In this document: positions 1 to 12,060 of the stretch, piece after piece
Layout: every line of letters begins with the position of its first letter
How positions within the stretch are numbered: position 1 is the stretch's first letter
Made by a program: the position numbers and the translations under genes
Origin: Guadua angustifolia
Taxonomy: Eukaryota; Streptophyta; Magnoliopsida; Poales; Poaceae
Direction: 5' to 3'
NCBI GenBank assembly: GCA_036346375.1
Contig: CM070512.1
Span: 36,316,466-36,380,465, forward strand
Length of the DNA stretch: 64,000 nt
Notes under the pieces: generated by a model
The model's input: only the letters and a program-made list of their open reading frames with translations
Databases searched by the model: none
What the model was told of the DNA's origin: nothing

Positions 1-2949
1 CCTCTACTCAAAACTCCTCAGATCCACACTCTTTCTTGTGTTCCACCACAGTAAAAGACCTTAGCCAAATTTCTGTAGTATCTGAGTACCCAGATGTTTT
101 TCTCGAAGAACTTCCAAGCCTTCCTCCAGACAGGGACATGGAGTTTGTCATAAACCTTGTTCCTGGAACCGCTCCTATTTCCAAAAGACCTTATCGTATG
201 CCTCCCAACGATTTAGTCGAGCTAAAGAAGAAAATCAATGAGCAACTTAGAAAAGGATTTATTCGACCCAGTTCTTCTCCATGGGGTAGTCCAGTTCTAT
301 TCGCTCCTAAAAAGGACGGTGGTATACGCATGTGCGTAGACTATCGTGCTCTCAATGACGTCACCATCAAAAACAAATATCCTTTACCCCGTATCGATGA
401 CCTATTTGATCAGTTGACTGGTGCCCAAGTCTTTTCAAAAATTGATCTGAGACATGGGTACTATCAGTTGAAAATTAGGCCAGAAGATATCCCAAAAACT
501 GCTTTCACCACTCGTTATGGACTTTACGAATATACCGTAATGTCCTTTGGACTTACTAATGCTCCTGCAAGCTTTATGAGTCTTATGAATAAAGTATTTA
601 TGGAGTATTTAGACAAGTTCGTAATAGTCTTCATTGACGATATCCTCATCTACTCTAAAACTGAAGAAGATCATGCGCATCATTTGCGTATGGTGCTTGA
701 GAAGCTTCGTGAGCATAAACTTTACGCCAAGTTCGAAAAATGCGAATTTTGGTTAAAGGAAGTTGCTTTTCTCGGGCATATCTTATTCAAAGGAGGAATT
801 TCAGTTGATCCTAGTAAAATCAAAGCCATCATAGATTGGGAATCCCCCCAATCTGTCCCTAATGTCCGAAGTTTTCTTGGTCTAGCGGGATACTATCGCC
901 GCTTCATCGAAAACTTCTCCAAAATCGCTTGCCCTTTGACCCAACTTCTAAAGAAAGAAAGAAAGTTCGAGTGGACACCTGAATGTGAAGAAAGCTTTCA
1001 AGAATTAAAGAAAAGGTTAACAACAGCCCCAGTGCTGGTGTTACCAGATGTCCATAAGAGTTTCGATGTCTATTGCGATGCATCCCGAAGTGGATTGGGA
1101 TGTGTTCTTATGCAAGAAGGCAAGGTTATAGCTTACGCCTCTCGTCAGCTACGACCCCATGAGCTTAACTATCCTACGCATGATCTGGAATTAGCTGCTG
1201 TAGTGCATGCTCTAAAGATTTGGCGTCATTACCTTATCGGTAATCGATGCAACATCTTTACAGATCACAAAAGCTTGAAATATTTCTTTACTCAGCCTGA
1301 CTTAAACCTAAGACAACGAAGATGGCTAGAGTTGATCAAGGACTACGACCTTAACATTCAATACCATCCTGGTAAAGCTAATGTCGTAGCCGATGCTCTT
1401 AGTCGAAAACTTCATTGTCTATCTGTTTCGTCTCACACAAATCAATCTGATCTTATAAAAGAGTTCCAAAAGCTTAATTTGGGAATCATCGAAGAAGGGT
1501 TCTTGGCTGCATTGGAAGTGCAACCAACTCTTAAAACCCAAATTAAAGCCGCTCAACTCAAGGATGAAGCCATAATCAAAATCCGCGAAGAGTTGAAGCG
1601 AGGAACAAAATCTGAATTTCATGAGAGCCCAGATGAGGTGCTGATGTTCAAAAATCAAATCTATGTCCCAAATGATGCTAAACTCAAGGATCTGATCCTC
1701 AAAGAGGCTCATGATTCTCCTCTTTCAATCCACCCTGGAAGTACAAAAATGTATCAAGATATCCGACGGGAATATTGGTGGCCCGGCATGAAAAAGGACA
1801 TAGCTGCATATGTCACGATTTGTGATGTATGCCACGATGTCAAAGCCGAGCATCAAAGACCCTCTGGACTCCTTCAACCTTTGAAAGTTCCCGAGTGGAA
1901 ATGGGATGATATCAGTATGGATTTCATAACTGGTTTACCCAAAACCAGAAAAGGGCATGATTCTATTTGGGTTATCGTCGATCGATTAACAAAAGTAGCA
2001 CACTTCATTCCAGTCAAAGTCACTAATCGAGGAGATGAACTTGCCGAGCTTTACCTCAATAACATTGTGCGTTTGCATGGTGTTCCAAAACCATCGCCTC
2101 GGATCGAGGATCCCGCCACATCTCGTTTACGAAAGTTTGCACGGTCTTCTAGGGACTAAGCTAAACTTCAGTACAGCTTATCATCCCCAGACAGACGGTC
2201 AAACCGAAAGAACCAATCAAATTCTAGAAGACATGTTGAGAGCCTGTGTGCTATCTTATGGCTCTAATTGGGAGAAAAGCCTGGCTTTCGCCGAATTCTC
2301 CTATAACAACAGTTTTCAATCAAGCCTTCAGATGGCTCCCTTTGAAGCACTTTATGGAAGAAAATGCCGAACCCCTCTTTTCTGGTCCGAAGTTGGAGAA
2401 AGGAAATTCTTTGGTCCAGACCTTATTCAAGAGGCTCAAGAACAGGTAGATTTGATTCGAAGCCGATTGAAAGAAGCCCAATCTCGCCAAAAGAGTTATG
2501 CCGACAATCGTCGACGTGAACTCAGCTTTGAAGTCGGTGATCATGTCTATCTAAAAGTGTCACCTCTTCGTGGAGTTCGTCGCTTCCAAATTCGTGGGAA
2601 GTTAGCTCCTCGATATATTGGACCATATCGTATTCTCCAGAAGATGGGTGAGATGGCATACAAATTGGAATTGCCACCTCAACTATCCGAAGTTCACAAC
2701 GTCTTCCACGTCTCTCAACTCAATAAGTGTCTTCGTGTACTCGCCGAGCTCACCAACTTGGAGAACATCGACCTTCAGCCAGATCTATCATATCGAGAAT
2801 ACCCAATTCGCATCCTGGAAGAAGCAGAGCGTCAGACAAGAAACAAGTCCCACAAGATGCTAAAGGTCCAATGGAGCAACCACACCGAAGACGAAGCCAC
2901 GTGGGAAAGGGAAGATCATCTCCGGAAAGAATTTCCAGACTTCTTTTAG
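1..2949 (+). pseudogene. Ty3/gypsy chromovirus pol, left copy (RT, RNase H, integrase, chromodomain), one frameshift
   Basis: Retrotransposon polyprotein that would copy element RNA to DNA and integrate it. The window opens inside it. The first frame (to 2159) reads the RT block (PSSSPWGSPVLF, VDYRALN, then FIDD, which holds the catalytic aspartates), the RNase H block (YCDAS, TDHKSL, ADALSRK), the integrase zinc-binding region (HPGSTKMYQ, CDVC) and the start of the integrase core. At about 2090-2135 small changes break the frame exactly where the second catalytic Asp motif (DRGSQFTS in the copy at 25230) should be. Reading resumes in another frame to 2949 with integrase C-terminus, GPYRIL motif and a chromodomain (YREYPIRILEEAER to EFPDFF). 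The chromodomain places it among chromoviruses, Tekay/Del-like. RNase H is intact here but broken in the right-hand copy. The frameshift may be a sequencing artefact (see findings). Confidence 0.93.
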
Positions 2950-2977
2950 ATCCTCAAATCTCGAGGACGAGATTTTT

Positions 2978-2990
2978 GTAAGGGGGGTAG
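2978..2990 (+). other. Polypurine tract of the left element
   Basis: G-rich run (AAGGGGGGTAG) directly before the TGTAACAGCC start of the LTR. This is the usual plus-strand primer position for an LTR retrotransposon. The same tract precedes the right LTR at 26115-26125. Confidence 0.85.
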
Positions 2991-3789
2991 ATTTGTAACA
3001 GCCTCAAAATAATGAAATAAAATAAAAATGAATATAAAAAATCTTTTGTGAATTATTTCTGATTTTCCTGAATTTTCTTGAATTATTGGAATTTCTTTTG
3101 CCATTTCTTTAATAAAAGAAATTGAATTAAGCAACTCTAATACATGGAAAATGAAAATGGTAAAATACAAAAGTAATAAAAATTTACAAAAATGTGAGAT
3201 AAATTTCAGACATATCAAGGGTCTTGATTATGCCACTTGCCATGATCTGGAAACATCAAACAAGGTGAAAAGACTAAAATGCCCTCAACTAGATATTTTG
3301 AAATAAAGTAAAGTTAGCTTGTTGCAGAAGATTTCTAACTCAAACTGAGTTGGAAATTTAACCATGCCGACATCCTGACCTAACCCATCTCTGGTAAAAA
3401 TCTCAAGATTTTATCCTAAAATTTATTATTTATAAAAATTCAAAAACAGACAGACTAAAATACTAAAAATCCTAATGTCAGACTTTTCAAAAATAAAATA
3501 TAACAGATAAAATCATGAAAATTTTACAGTGAGTAAATAATGGTAAACAAAAGTTAAAAACAAATTTTCATAAAATAATAAATTAAATTTGATTCTCAAT
3601 TAAATAGAAAACAGAAACAATAGAAAATCTAATACCACATTGTCAGAATTATATAAAATTCTCTATCGACCAAAATTATTAAAATATTTACTGGAGTCTG
3701 GTAATAATCTCTAAAAGCTGTGGTAAAATTTTCATAAAATTACTTCAGCCTTTACCCTCTGAATTCACCGGATAATCACCGTGCTGTCC

Positions 3790-4930
3790 TAACCTAGCCA
3801 AATCTCTTCTCCCCGATCACGCCATGTGGGCCCGTGTGGACAGATGTCCCGTGCCGACCTCTCCCTGCTGAGCTGTCCCCACACGTCAGCTGCAGCCCAG
3901 GTTCTTCTCCTCTCCCGCCACTCTCTCCTCTCATGTGAAGGTCACCGGCCGCGCCCAGAATTTGTCGCGTCTGAGCCGCAACTTGCCGAACAAGTTGGCA
4001 CTCGTCTCCTCAGTCACGCCTCTCTAGCCTCGACCGCCGTGCTCTCTCTGTGCCGTGAACGCCGAGAGAATTCCAGCGCCAAGCCAGAGTCGCTCGAACC
4101 GTTCCTTGCGCCATTCCCTTCTCCTCCCTATAAGAACAGGTCTAGCCACCTCGCTACCATCACAACCATACCAACACACCAAAGCCACGTAGGCGACTCC
4201 AAGCACCCTCTTTCTTCTTCAACTCCGGCGACGAAAAAAGGGAAAGCGGCCAATCTCATGCGCCCATCGAACCACACTCCGAACCAATACAAGAACCATC
4301 CTAGCAACCTCCGGCCATTCCCCACCTCAATTGGTGCTCATCTTCTCCGGCGAACCTTCCCGCGAACTCTTTCTTCCGCCACGACCATCGCACGGTGAGA
4401 GCTCTACCCGAGTGTTCATCCTTCACAAATCTTGATGAAATTGAATCCTCAAGCCTTGTAGATACTCGCCGAGTTGATCTTCCACCTCGGGAAGTCTCTT
4501 GCAAGTGCCGCCGCCGCCACCATGGCCGCCGCACCTCCACAGTGGCCTGCCGTTACCGCCCACCATAAGCGAATCGGTAGCACCCTTACGCACATGGGCG
4601 TGTTGAAGCTCGTAGTGGAACCCATTCCACCTCCCGGTGATGGTGCACGGCCACGGCAAGCCAGACGACCAAGCTCGCTTTCAAGTCTCTGCCGAGTGGG
4701 GACCGGATGTCGATCTCGAGAGTCGTGGCGAGCTGCGCTCACTTGAGCGGGTCCCGTGTCGATCTCACGCCTGCAAGACAAGACCCTGCCGAGCGGGCCC
4801 ATTGCCGACCACTCGCTCTCAAGACAGGTTGCGGTCATTGGTCGACCTCTCTGCAGCGTCGTGCGTCTCACGCCGTCTGGGCTGCCTTGTTAGCGCCTCG
4901 GCCAGCGCTCAGCTCAAAAGGAAAGCGTAT
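3790..4930 (+). promoter_or_regulatory. GC-rich transcript leader of the middle LTR, with TATA-like box
   Basis: Abrupt GC-rich island between AT-rich flanks. CTATAAGAAC at 4138-4147 is a plausible TATA box; the right LTR has CAATAAGAAC at the same place. A likely splice donor (GCACG/GTGAGA) lies at about 4395. Short ORFs cross the island in several frames, but none is shared cleanly between the two LTR copies, so I read it as untranslated leader or first exon rather than a protein gene. Confidence 0.5.
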
Positions 4931-5609
4931 TTGAGGCGAAGGCGTAAATTCCGTTTTGGAAATAATCTTATTTTCGGCAATTTTCAAACCCTAAAATACT
5001 CAAACTTGAATATCTTTTGAACCAAAGGTCAAAAGTTTATGAAATAAATTTCTAAATTCATCTAAAATCATGTATATTTAGAATATATAAAAATATTTCA
5101 AAATTAACCCTGTTTTAATTTTAAATTTAAATTTCAAGAAGAGAATTTAAAATATGCTATGTATAAAATTTGTGCAAATTAGCATAAAATTAAATGAAAT
5201 AAATTTCATTAGAATCCTTATTCTGTGAGGAACCTGAATATGCAAAAATATTTAGGGTGTTCCATGGAAAATATTTAAAATACTTCATATGGCAAGTAAA
5301 TAGTTAATAATAGTCCAAATAAATTCAGAAAATTCATAATCTGAAAATATAAAACAACAAAAATTGTATTAATCTCGAATTGGTTAATTAAAAATAAATA
5401 ACACAAGAAAATAATATTTGCTAATACTCAAATCCATTAAAGACAAGAAATACATGTATATACCATGTTAATAACTAATTAATCGTAAAAGCACAAACAC
5501 ATATATCTCAATTTAAGTCATATTTGGTTTATAAATTGGTTTTATTTGTATCTTTTTCTGATTCTCTTGCTTTATTTGGATTTCTTTGCTATTGCTATTC
5601 GACGTGTAG

Positions 5610-5670
5610 ATCTGGATTTAGTGCGATCTAGCGAATGACGACCGAGAATACGATCTTGAACTTCAACAAG
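5610..5670 (+). other. Acidic exon X in the middle LTR (scrambled copy)
   Basis: Lies between a T-rich acceptor-like tract ending GTGTAG and a GC-type donor (ACAAG/GCAAGC). The right LTR has the clean version (28796-28855). Here every CAG or CTG of that version is altered, which breaks the reading frame. The partner exon Y is at 19820-19893, beyond the CACTA insertion. Confidence 0.45.
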
Positions 5671-5975
5671 GCAAGCACCTCCTTTGATCATGTTGATCCC
5701 AAATTTTATAAATGTTTTCATGAAATGTTTTATTGCATAAGTATGTTTAGAAAATCTTGCTACTTTGTGGGTAATGGTAGTTATACCAGAGACACATGAA
5801 ATTCCGCTAGGTATGAAACTGTGAACCTTTGATAACCCTAGATTATGGTAGACAATATCTCGATGTCATTCTCACCGTAGATTCATGCTTAGCCATGCTT
5901 AAAAGAAAAGATAAAACCTCGATATGATTCAAAGGTTGAATATGACAAGCTGTTGGGAATGAATTTCGATGGTAA

Positions 5976-6460
5976 CACTACTACGAGCGACACATCACTA
6001 TCATCTTGTTCAGATCGGTTCTTAAGTTTTTGAAAAAAGCGATTGTGATAAGTAACCCGGAGAGGTGTTAGTAATAATCGATGTCGGTTACGAGATTATA
6101 AGTGATTGTGATGTAGCACGGAACATCCGAATCGGTTCTCTACTAAAAAGTGATAGTGATGTGCACGATCATCACTATCGGTTCTTTTCATAGAAGTGAT
6201 AGTGATGTGCGTGATCATCACTATCACTTCTATGAAAAGAACCGATTCGATGACCGTGCACATCGAGATCACTTTTAGTAGAAAACCGATTCGATGTGCA
6301 CATGGTTATCACTATCATTCTTTTTATAGAAGCGATAGTGATAACGATGCACATCACTATCACTTGTTGAAAAGAACCGATTACGATGTGCTCGTGCTTA
6401 TGTCTAAGTGATGGCCGTGCACATCGATCGCTTTTGAAAAGAACCGATTCGATGTGCCTC
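5976..6460 (+). repeat. CACTA-1 left subterminal array
   Basis: Repeated AACCGATTCGATG / GATCGGTTCTT / AGTGATAGTGATG motifs in both orientations. Each unit is a small inverted repeat of the form (CATC)AGAATCGGTT...AGTGATTCT(GATG). In En/Spm such motifs are the binding sites of the element's own TnpA-type protein. Many units read CGATTCGATG where the terminal copy at 18855 reads CGATTCTGATG. Confidence 0.85.
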
Positions 6461-6467
6461 GCTAGGT

Positions 6468-6478
6468 TATATATACCA
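6468..6478 (+). promoter_or_regulatory. TATA box of the CACTA-1 transposase gene
   Basis: TTATATATACC directly downstream of the left array, followed by a leader (6480-6884) without a clear ORF. CACTA-2 has the near-identical CTATATATACC at the same relative position (39197-39206). Confidence 0.55.
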
Positions 6479-6884
6479 CTCAAGACCGAACTCTTCTCTG
6501 TTTTTGCTCGGAGGAGATTTCTCACCGCCACCCGAGAAAATAGCTCATATTGTGTGGTTGGAAGCAATAGTTGGGTGAGAAAATTTGAAGTCCTCATGGG
6601 TGGGTATTAAGAGGGCAAAATTGAAACCCTATCTTGAGGAGATTCCCTCTTTTGCTCTCTATTGCGGTTTTCTTCAAAATGTGAGCAGAATTCTTTCAAC
6701 CCTTCAATTTTGCTCTGGTAATTTCAATATGTCGTCAATAAAGTTTAGGTTGCCTTTGGAATTGTGTACGTGCTTTCAGATTTCACACTCTTTATTTGAC
6801 AAGCGCATATCTATTTAATTTTGTAGTGCGATCTCCTATTTATATATATGGAATTATTATTGCTATCATGTAGTAATCTGTTAT

Positions 6885-7236
6885 TAGAGTTTAGGCAACG
6901 TAACCTCGTCTCCCGCTCGAGGGTGCTTATTTATAAATATCTTGAACGAAGGGCATATTTATAATGCGGCGATCTCGAATTGTCCACGTTTTTGGACAAT
7001 TCGAGGATATATAGTTCGAGCAAGTTCTGAAGTTGTGTTGTACAACTTGAGTAGATTTGGTGGCGTCTCTCGGTGTTCTCCTGATACACACCCTCTTGAC
7101 TGTTGTCGAGGCGTATCCGGAGAACGGTGAGATGTCTTCAAATTTTCTCCGAGTTGTACAACGGCTTAGAACTTGCCCAACCATATATCCTCGAATGGGA
7201 TTAGGACCTAACCTATGTAGAGATTAGGAGTCATCA
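6885..7236 (+). repeat. Hairpin-rich leader segment, copy 1
   Basis: About 350 bp found twice in CACTA-1 (second copy 13541-13891), each time between an array and a gene. The core 7000-7195 is a near-continuous inverted repeat: ATTCGAGGATAT ... ATATCCTCGAAT at the outside, GCAAGTTCT / AGAACTTGC inside that, and GTTGTACAACT on both arms. A smaller perfect hairpin (GAATTGTCCA / TGGACAATTC) precedes it. ORFs called across it appear on both strands because of the symmetry. A long stem-loop RNA is likely if transcribed. Confidence 0.75.
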
Positions 7237-7540
7237 TTGGTACCCTTGATTTGTTTCGTTGTAGTAGAAAGATTTGCAAGCTAATGCACTAGCTATATAA
7301 TTAGATTATTTGATATCGTTGTTGATGTTAAAATTTATGTCTCTTATGAAGGAATTGGCGGAAGCTTTAAACCAGGGAAGAAGCTAGGTATCGATCGTGA
7401 GTACATTTATATATCTTGGAACCTCGTCCACTATTTTGTAAAGGTAATATTAATTGAAATGATGTCTCAATATTTAAAATAGCTATAGCTAGTTGTCGCT
7501 CGAGTTTTTCCTTAATTTATTGTGCGAAATTTAATTGCAG

Positions 7541-10378
7541 ATGGACCGTGAGGAATGGATGTATCGTAAAAGCCGTGTGAGTGCTGAATTTCGAGGGGTG
7601 TTAAGGAGTTCAAAAAATTGCGTAAGATCTACATGGTGAGGAGGGTGTAAACTTCATATATTGTCCTTGCATTGATTGCACCAACTGAGGAGATTTAACA
7701 ACTCATCTCAAATTGAGGACCACCGATTCGACGTGGCCGTGAGGAATTACACATGTTGGATCCATCACGGGAGGCGGTAGTACCACTCCGATATGCAACG
7801 AAGATACGGTGGAACCGGATGACGAGTTGCGATCGATATGTTTGAGGAGGATAATTTGGAGCAAATGTTGCGGGATGTGGAGGTAATTACACTGAAAGAG
7901 AGTTTGAAAAGTTTAAAAGCTTGATAGAAGATTTATGCCAAACCGCTTTGTTCACAAAGTTGCAAAGCGGAATACACCAGTTGGGTTCGGTCCTTGCATT
8001 GTTCGAATCAAGGCAAAACACCGCTGGATGATACAAGTTTCAATGCACTACTAGTTCTTCTATCGGATTCTTCCGGAGGGAAACGAGTTGCCAACAAGCA
8101 TTTATGAAGCGAAGAAGCTACTATGTCCCATGGGAATGGAAATAGAAAGGATACATGCATGTCCGAATGATTGCATCTTGTACCATAACGCACATCGAGC
8201 TCTGCACGTTTGTCCGGTTTGCGTGTGCCCGGTACAAACAAAAGGAGAAGCGTAACGACAAGAAGCGTAAGAGCCGGGCAACGACGGTGAAGAGGTCATC
8301 AAGAAGGTGCACCGCCAAGGTATTGTGGTACTTGCCCATCATTCCCGTCCTCGAGCGGTTGTTTGCAAATCGAGAGAGGCAAAATTGTTGCGCTGGCATT
8401 ACGAGTCTCGAAAGGAAGATGGCAAGTCGAGACACCCTCTTGATTCGGCTCAATGGAGAAACATCGATTGGAAACATGAGGAGTTTGGTGCGAAATGAGG
8501 AACATAAGATTTGGGTTGAGTACCGATGGAATGAATCCGTTTGGTAACATGAGCGATCGTCCACAAAGACTGGCGATTCATAGGTATCTACAACCTCCTC
8601 CTTGGTCAGTGCATGAAGCGGAAGTATATCATGATGTCATTACTAATCTCGGGACCCAAGCAAATGAAATGATATTGATGTGTACCTTGCACCATTGATC
8701 GAGGATTTGGTAAAATTGTGGAATGAGGGGTCGCCGTGTGGGATGCGTACAAAAGAGAGCATTTCACCCTACGGCTATGGTATTTTGCACCATAAATGAT
8801 TTCCGGCCCTTGGTAATTTGGCGTTTCTGATACAAAAGAGCCAAAGCGTGTCCTATTTGTGAAGAGGAGACCGAGAGTCTATGGTCGCGAATTCCAAGAA
8901 AAGCGTGTATATGGGTCACCGAGGTTTCTACCTCGAAGTCATCGATACCATAAGATGGATGACAAATTTGATGGGAAGAGGGAAGCCCGTTCGCACATGA
9001 CCTATGAGTGGAAGCCAAGTGTATTCACGTGTAGAGGATATCGATGTTCAAGACGGAAAGAGCCAGAAATCTGTTAGATCCTAGGACCATTTGGAAGAAG
9101 AGGTCAATATTCAGGACTTACCGTCTTCGAAGGAGTTAGATGTCCGCATTGTATTGATGTCATGCATGTTGAGAAGAATGTCTGCGACAACTTGGTTGGC
9201 ATCTGCTGAACATACCGGGAAGACCAAAGATGGTGTCAATGCTCGTCGCGACATGGCCTACATGGGAATCGAGCCCAGCACTTGCGGTGATAGAGGAGGA
9301 TGGAAAAGGCTCGTACATCCTGCTGCATGCTACACCTGTCCAAGAAGGAGAAAGAAGATCTCGCAAATGTCTCCAAAGTATTAAAGTTCCATCGGCTACT
9401 CCGCCAACATTAAGAAGCTTGTGTCTATGGATGATTTGAAGTTGTTGGGCATGAAGTCCCATGATCGCCATGTCTTGATGACCCAAATGCTCCTGGGCCA
9501 ATCCAAATATTCTCCCGAGAGGATGTCGGGTTGGCAATCACAAAGTTGTGTTATTTCTTCAATGCGATCTCCTGCGCAGTTATTGACCCGATGTACTAGA
9601 CAACTTACAGAGTGAGGTGGTGCGGACTCAGTGTCACCTTGAGATGCATTTCCCCGTCGTTCTTTGGCGTAATGGTCCACCTTGTTGTTCACCTTGTCGA
9701 GAGATTAAGATATGTGGACCCGCTTTCCTCGCTACATGTATCCGTTCGAGAGGTACATGGGTATATTAAAGTCGACGTGAGGAATCGGTTGGCTTTGAGG
9801 GTAGTATTGTTGAAGGTTATGGGATCAAGAGGTTATTGAGTTTTGCGTGGACTACCTGGGTAAAAGACAAGCAATCGGTGTTCCTATATCTCGTCATGAG
9901 GCGGACTTCTTTGGTGTGAGTATAAATGCTTTCTCGATGATCATCACTCAAAAACAGATTCCCCAACCGCAATGAACTCCTACTATGGGATGATCAAGAA
10001 ATTTGGGAGCTCGATTACGGAATATACCAAGTTCCATTGTTCCGTAAGTGGGTACGACTTCCACATGGAGTGAAGGTCGACAAGAGAGGCTTTACTATTG
10101 TGGATCTCGAGAGACTCGCCTACAAAGATGATCCGTTTGTCCTGCGAAACAAGCAACTCAAGTCTTTTACGTCGCCGATCCGCCAATCCAAGGTTGCACG
10201 CCGTTCTTCATGGCAAGAGATGGATCGTAGGAGTTGAAGATGTTGTAGATGAAGAAGAGTATAACCAATTCGATGAGATACCTTCATTTGCGATGGGGCT
10301 TGTCTTAGCGGGGATGATTTACACACATGGAGCCAATTACATGCGAGTAGATCATCATGAAGGGCAATGTTGTAAATA
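7541..10378 (+). pseudogene. TNP2-type CACTA transposase remnant (CACTA-1)
   Basis: The start ATGGACCGTGAGG follows an intron acceptor (TTGCAG), as in CACTA-2. Recognisable blocks, spread over several frames: N-terminal MDREEWMYRKS (Transpos_assoc); ILPEGNELP, PMGMEIERIHACPNDC and DGMNPFGNMS (Transposase_21 core); CIDVMHVEKNVC-like block near 9140-9190 (start of DUF4218); LPHGVKVDKRGFT, KDDPFVL and VDEEEYNQFDE near 10060-10280 (DUF4216). TNP2 binds element ends and catalyses excision. Numerous frameshifts and stops make it non-functional as read. Several lesions coincide with CTG/CAG positions, so the degree of decay may be overstated. Confidence 0.85.
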
Positions 10379-10849
10379 AATGGACTATTATAATGTATGT
10401 AAAATAGTATTGTAAATCCAAGGTGATTAATTGCTGTTTGGAGGCTTCGATGGAAATGCATGCAATTTCTCTTTATGCCTGCGCACTTTGTGCCATAATT
10501 TGTGAAAGAAAATTCTATTTGATGAAATTATTGTTGGGAAAGCTTGTAAATAGTCGAAAGTTCATTTCTGAAAATTTTACGTACAATTCCAGATTAATTT
10601 GAAAAAGTTTTGACTTTTCTCGCTTTTACGCACAAATCATGTCTCTGAAATGAATTTTGGCATTTTTCTTGAATGAGGTCGCTTTTTCCAAAAATTATTT
10701 TATGAAAAGTTTTGCGATATCCTGAAATATGTTTCTTCAAAATTTCTAATAATTTCAACAATGTATGACAAAGTTATGGCATTTTCTCCCTTTGATGAAA
10801 TGCTGAAATTTCAGAACTTGCGATGTCCGAAAAGGAATAGTGCAATAAA
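10379..10849. other. 3' flank of the CACTA-1 transposase remnant
   Basis: AT-rich, probably 3' UTR and spacer. No gene, repeat array or structured RNA seen. Confidence 0.5.
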
Positions 10850-11740
10850 CTACATCGATTATCAGTATTATTAAAAAAGTGATCTTGACGACTAACATCG
10901 ATGTTCTATTAGAAAAGTGATGATCAAGCATCGATATCGGTTTTATTAAAAGAGTGATACTAATGATGAAGCATCAGTATCGGTTTTCTTAAAAGAGTGA
11001 TACTAATGATTAAGCATCAGTATCGGTTTTCTTAGAAGAGTGATACTAATGATAAAACATCAGTATCGGTTTTATTAAAAAAGTGATACTAATGACTAAC
11101 ATCAGGGTTCTATTAGAAAAGTGATGATAAAGCATCAGTATCGGTTTTATTAAAAAAGTGATACTAATGGTTAAGCATCAGTATCGGTTTTCTGAAAAGA
11201 GTGATACTAATGATTAAGCATCAGTATCGGTTTTCTTAGAAGAGTGATACTAATGATAAAACATCAGTATCGGTTTTATTAAAAAAGTGATACTAATGAC
11301 TAACATCAGGGTTCTATTAGAAAAGTGATGATAAAGCATCGATGTCGGTTTTATTAAAAAGTGATACTAATGGTTAAGCATCGATGTCGGTTTTAAAAAA
11401 GTGATACTAATGATTAAGCATCAGTATCGGTTTTCTTAGAAGAGTGATACTAATGACTAACATCTGGGTTCTATTAGAAAAGTGATGATAAAGCATCAGT
11501 ATCGGTTTTGTGAAAAGAGTGATACTAATGATTAAGCATCAGTATCGGTTTTCTTAAAAGAGTGATACTAATGATAAAACATCGATTATCGGTTTTATTA
11601 AAAAGTGATACTAATGACTAACATCCGGTTCTATTAGAAAAGTGATGATAAAGCATCGATGTCGGTTTTACAAAAGAGTGATACTAATGATTAAGCATCG
11701 ATATCGGTTTTCTTAAAAGAGTGATACTAATGACTAACGC
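10850..11740 (+). repeat. CACTA-1 internal tandem array
   Basis: Units of about 43 bp (CAGTATCGGTTTT ... AGAGTGATACTAATG ... GCAT). Each is a short inverted repeat (AGTATC ... GATACT), a relative of the terminal arrays. A variant block, TAACATC-GGGTTCTATTAG, recurs at about 10890, 11098, 11300, 11459 and 11619, giving a higher-order period of roughly 160-205 bp. The array ends directly before the GC-rich leader of the second gene. CAG and CGA forms of the same unit alternate. Confidence 0.85.
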
Positions 11741-12060
11741 AATTCTTAAAACCCCATACCATAACCATTCGCAAGACAGCCCTTCTCCACGCGCCCTAGC
11801 CGCCTTCGCCTTCTCGCCTCCGCCTGTCCGCCGACGCTGCTAACCCTAACCGCTTGAGTGCGCCGCCGCCTTCACGCCTCGCGCCCGTCGCCCGACGCCG
11901 AGGACGCCTCCCGCCCGTCGCCGTCGCCGAGGACGCCCCACGCCACCCCCCGCCACCGCCTCGACCGCCGACGCCGCTTTCGCTCGAGGTGGTGCCCTTC
12001 GACGCCGACGCCGCGCCGACCCGCCCGCCCCAATCCTAGCCGTTTGCATTTAGTTCGCCT
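11741..12060 (+). promoter_or_regulatory. GC-rich leader of CACTA-1 gene 2
   Basis: Abrupt CG-rich block with a GCCGCC/GACGCC repeat character immediately after the internal array. CACTA-2 has the same kind of block at 44161-44430. I read it as promoter-proximal first exon; overlapping ORFs on both strands are composition artefacts. Confidence 0.45.

Noticed and set aside
3826..4398. 190-codon ORF in the GC-rich leader of the middle LTR
   Set aside because: The right LTR counterpart is broken by indels in several places, composition is simple, and there is no domain.
10850..11740. Regular direct repeats that could suggest a CRISPR-like or satellite array
   Set aside because: Units abut without unique spacers, are inverted-repeat related to the CACTA terminal arrays and lie inside a bounded CACTA element in a plant genome.
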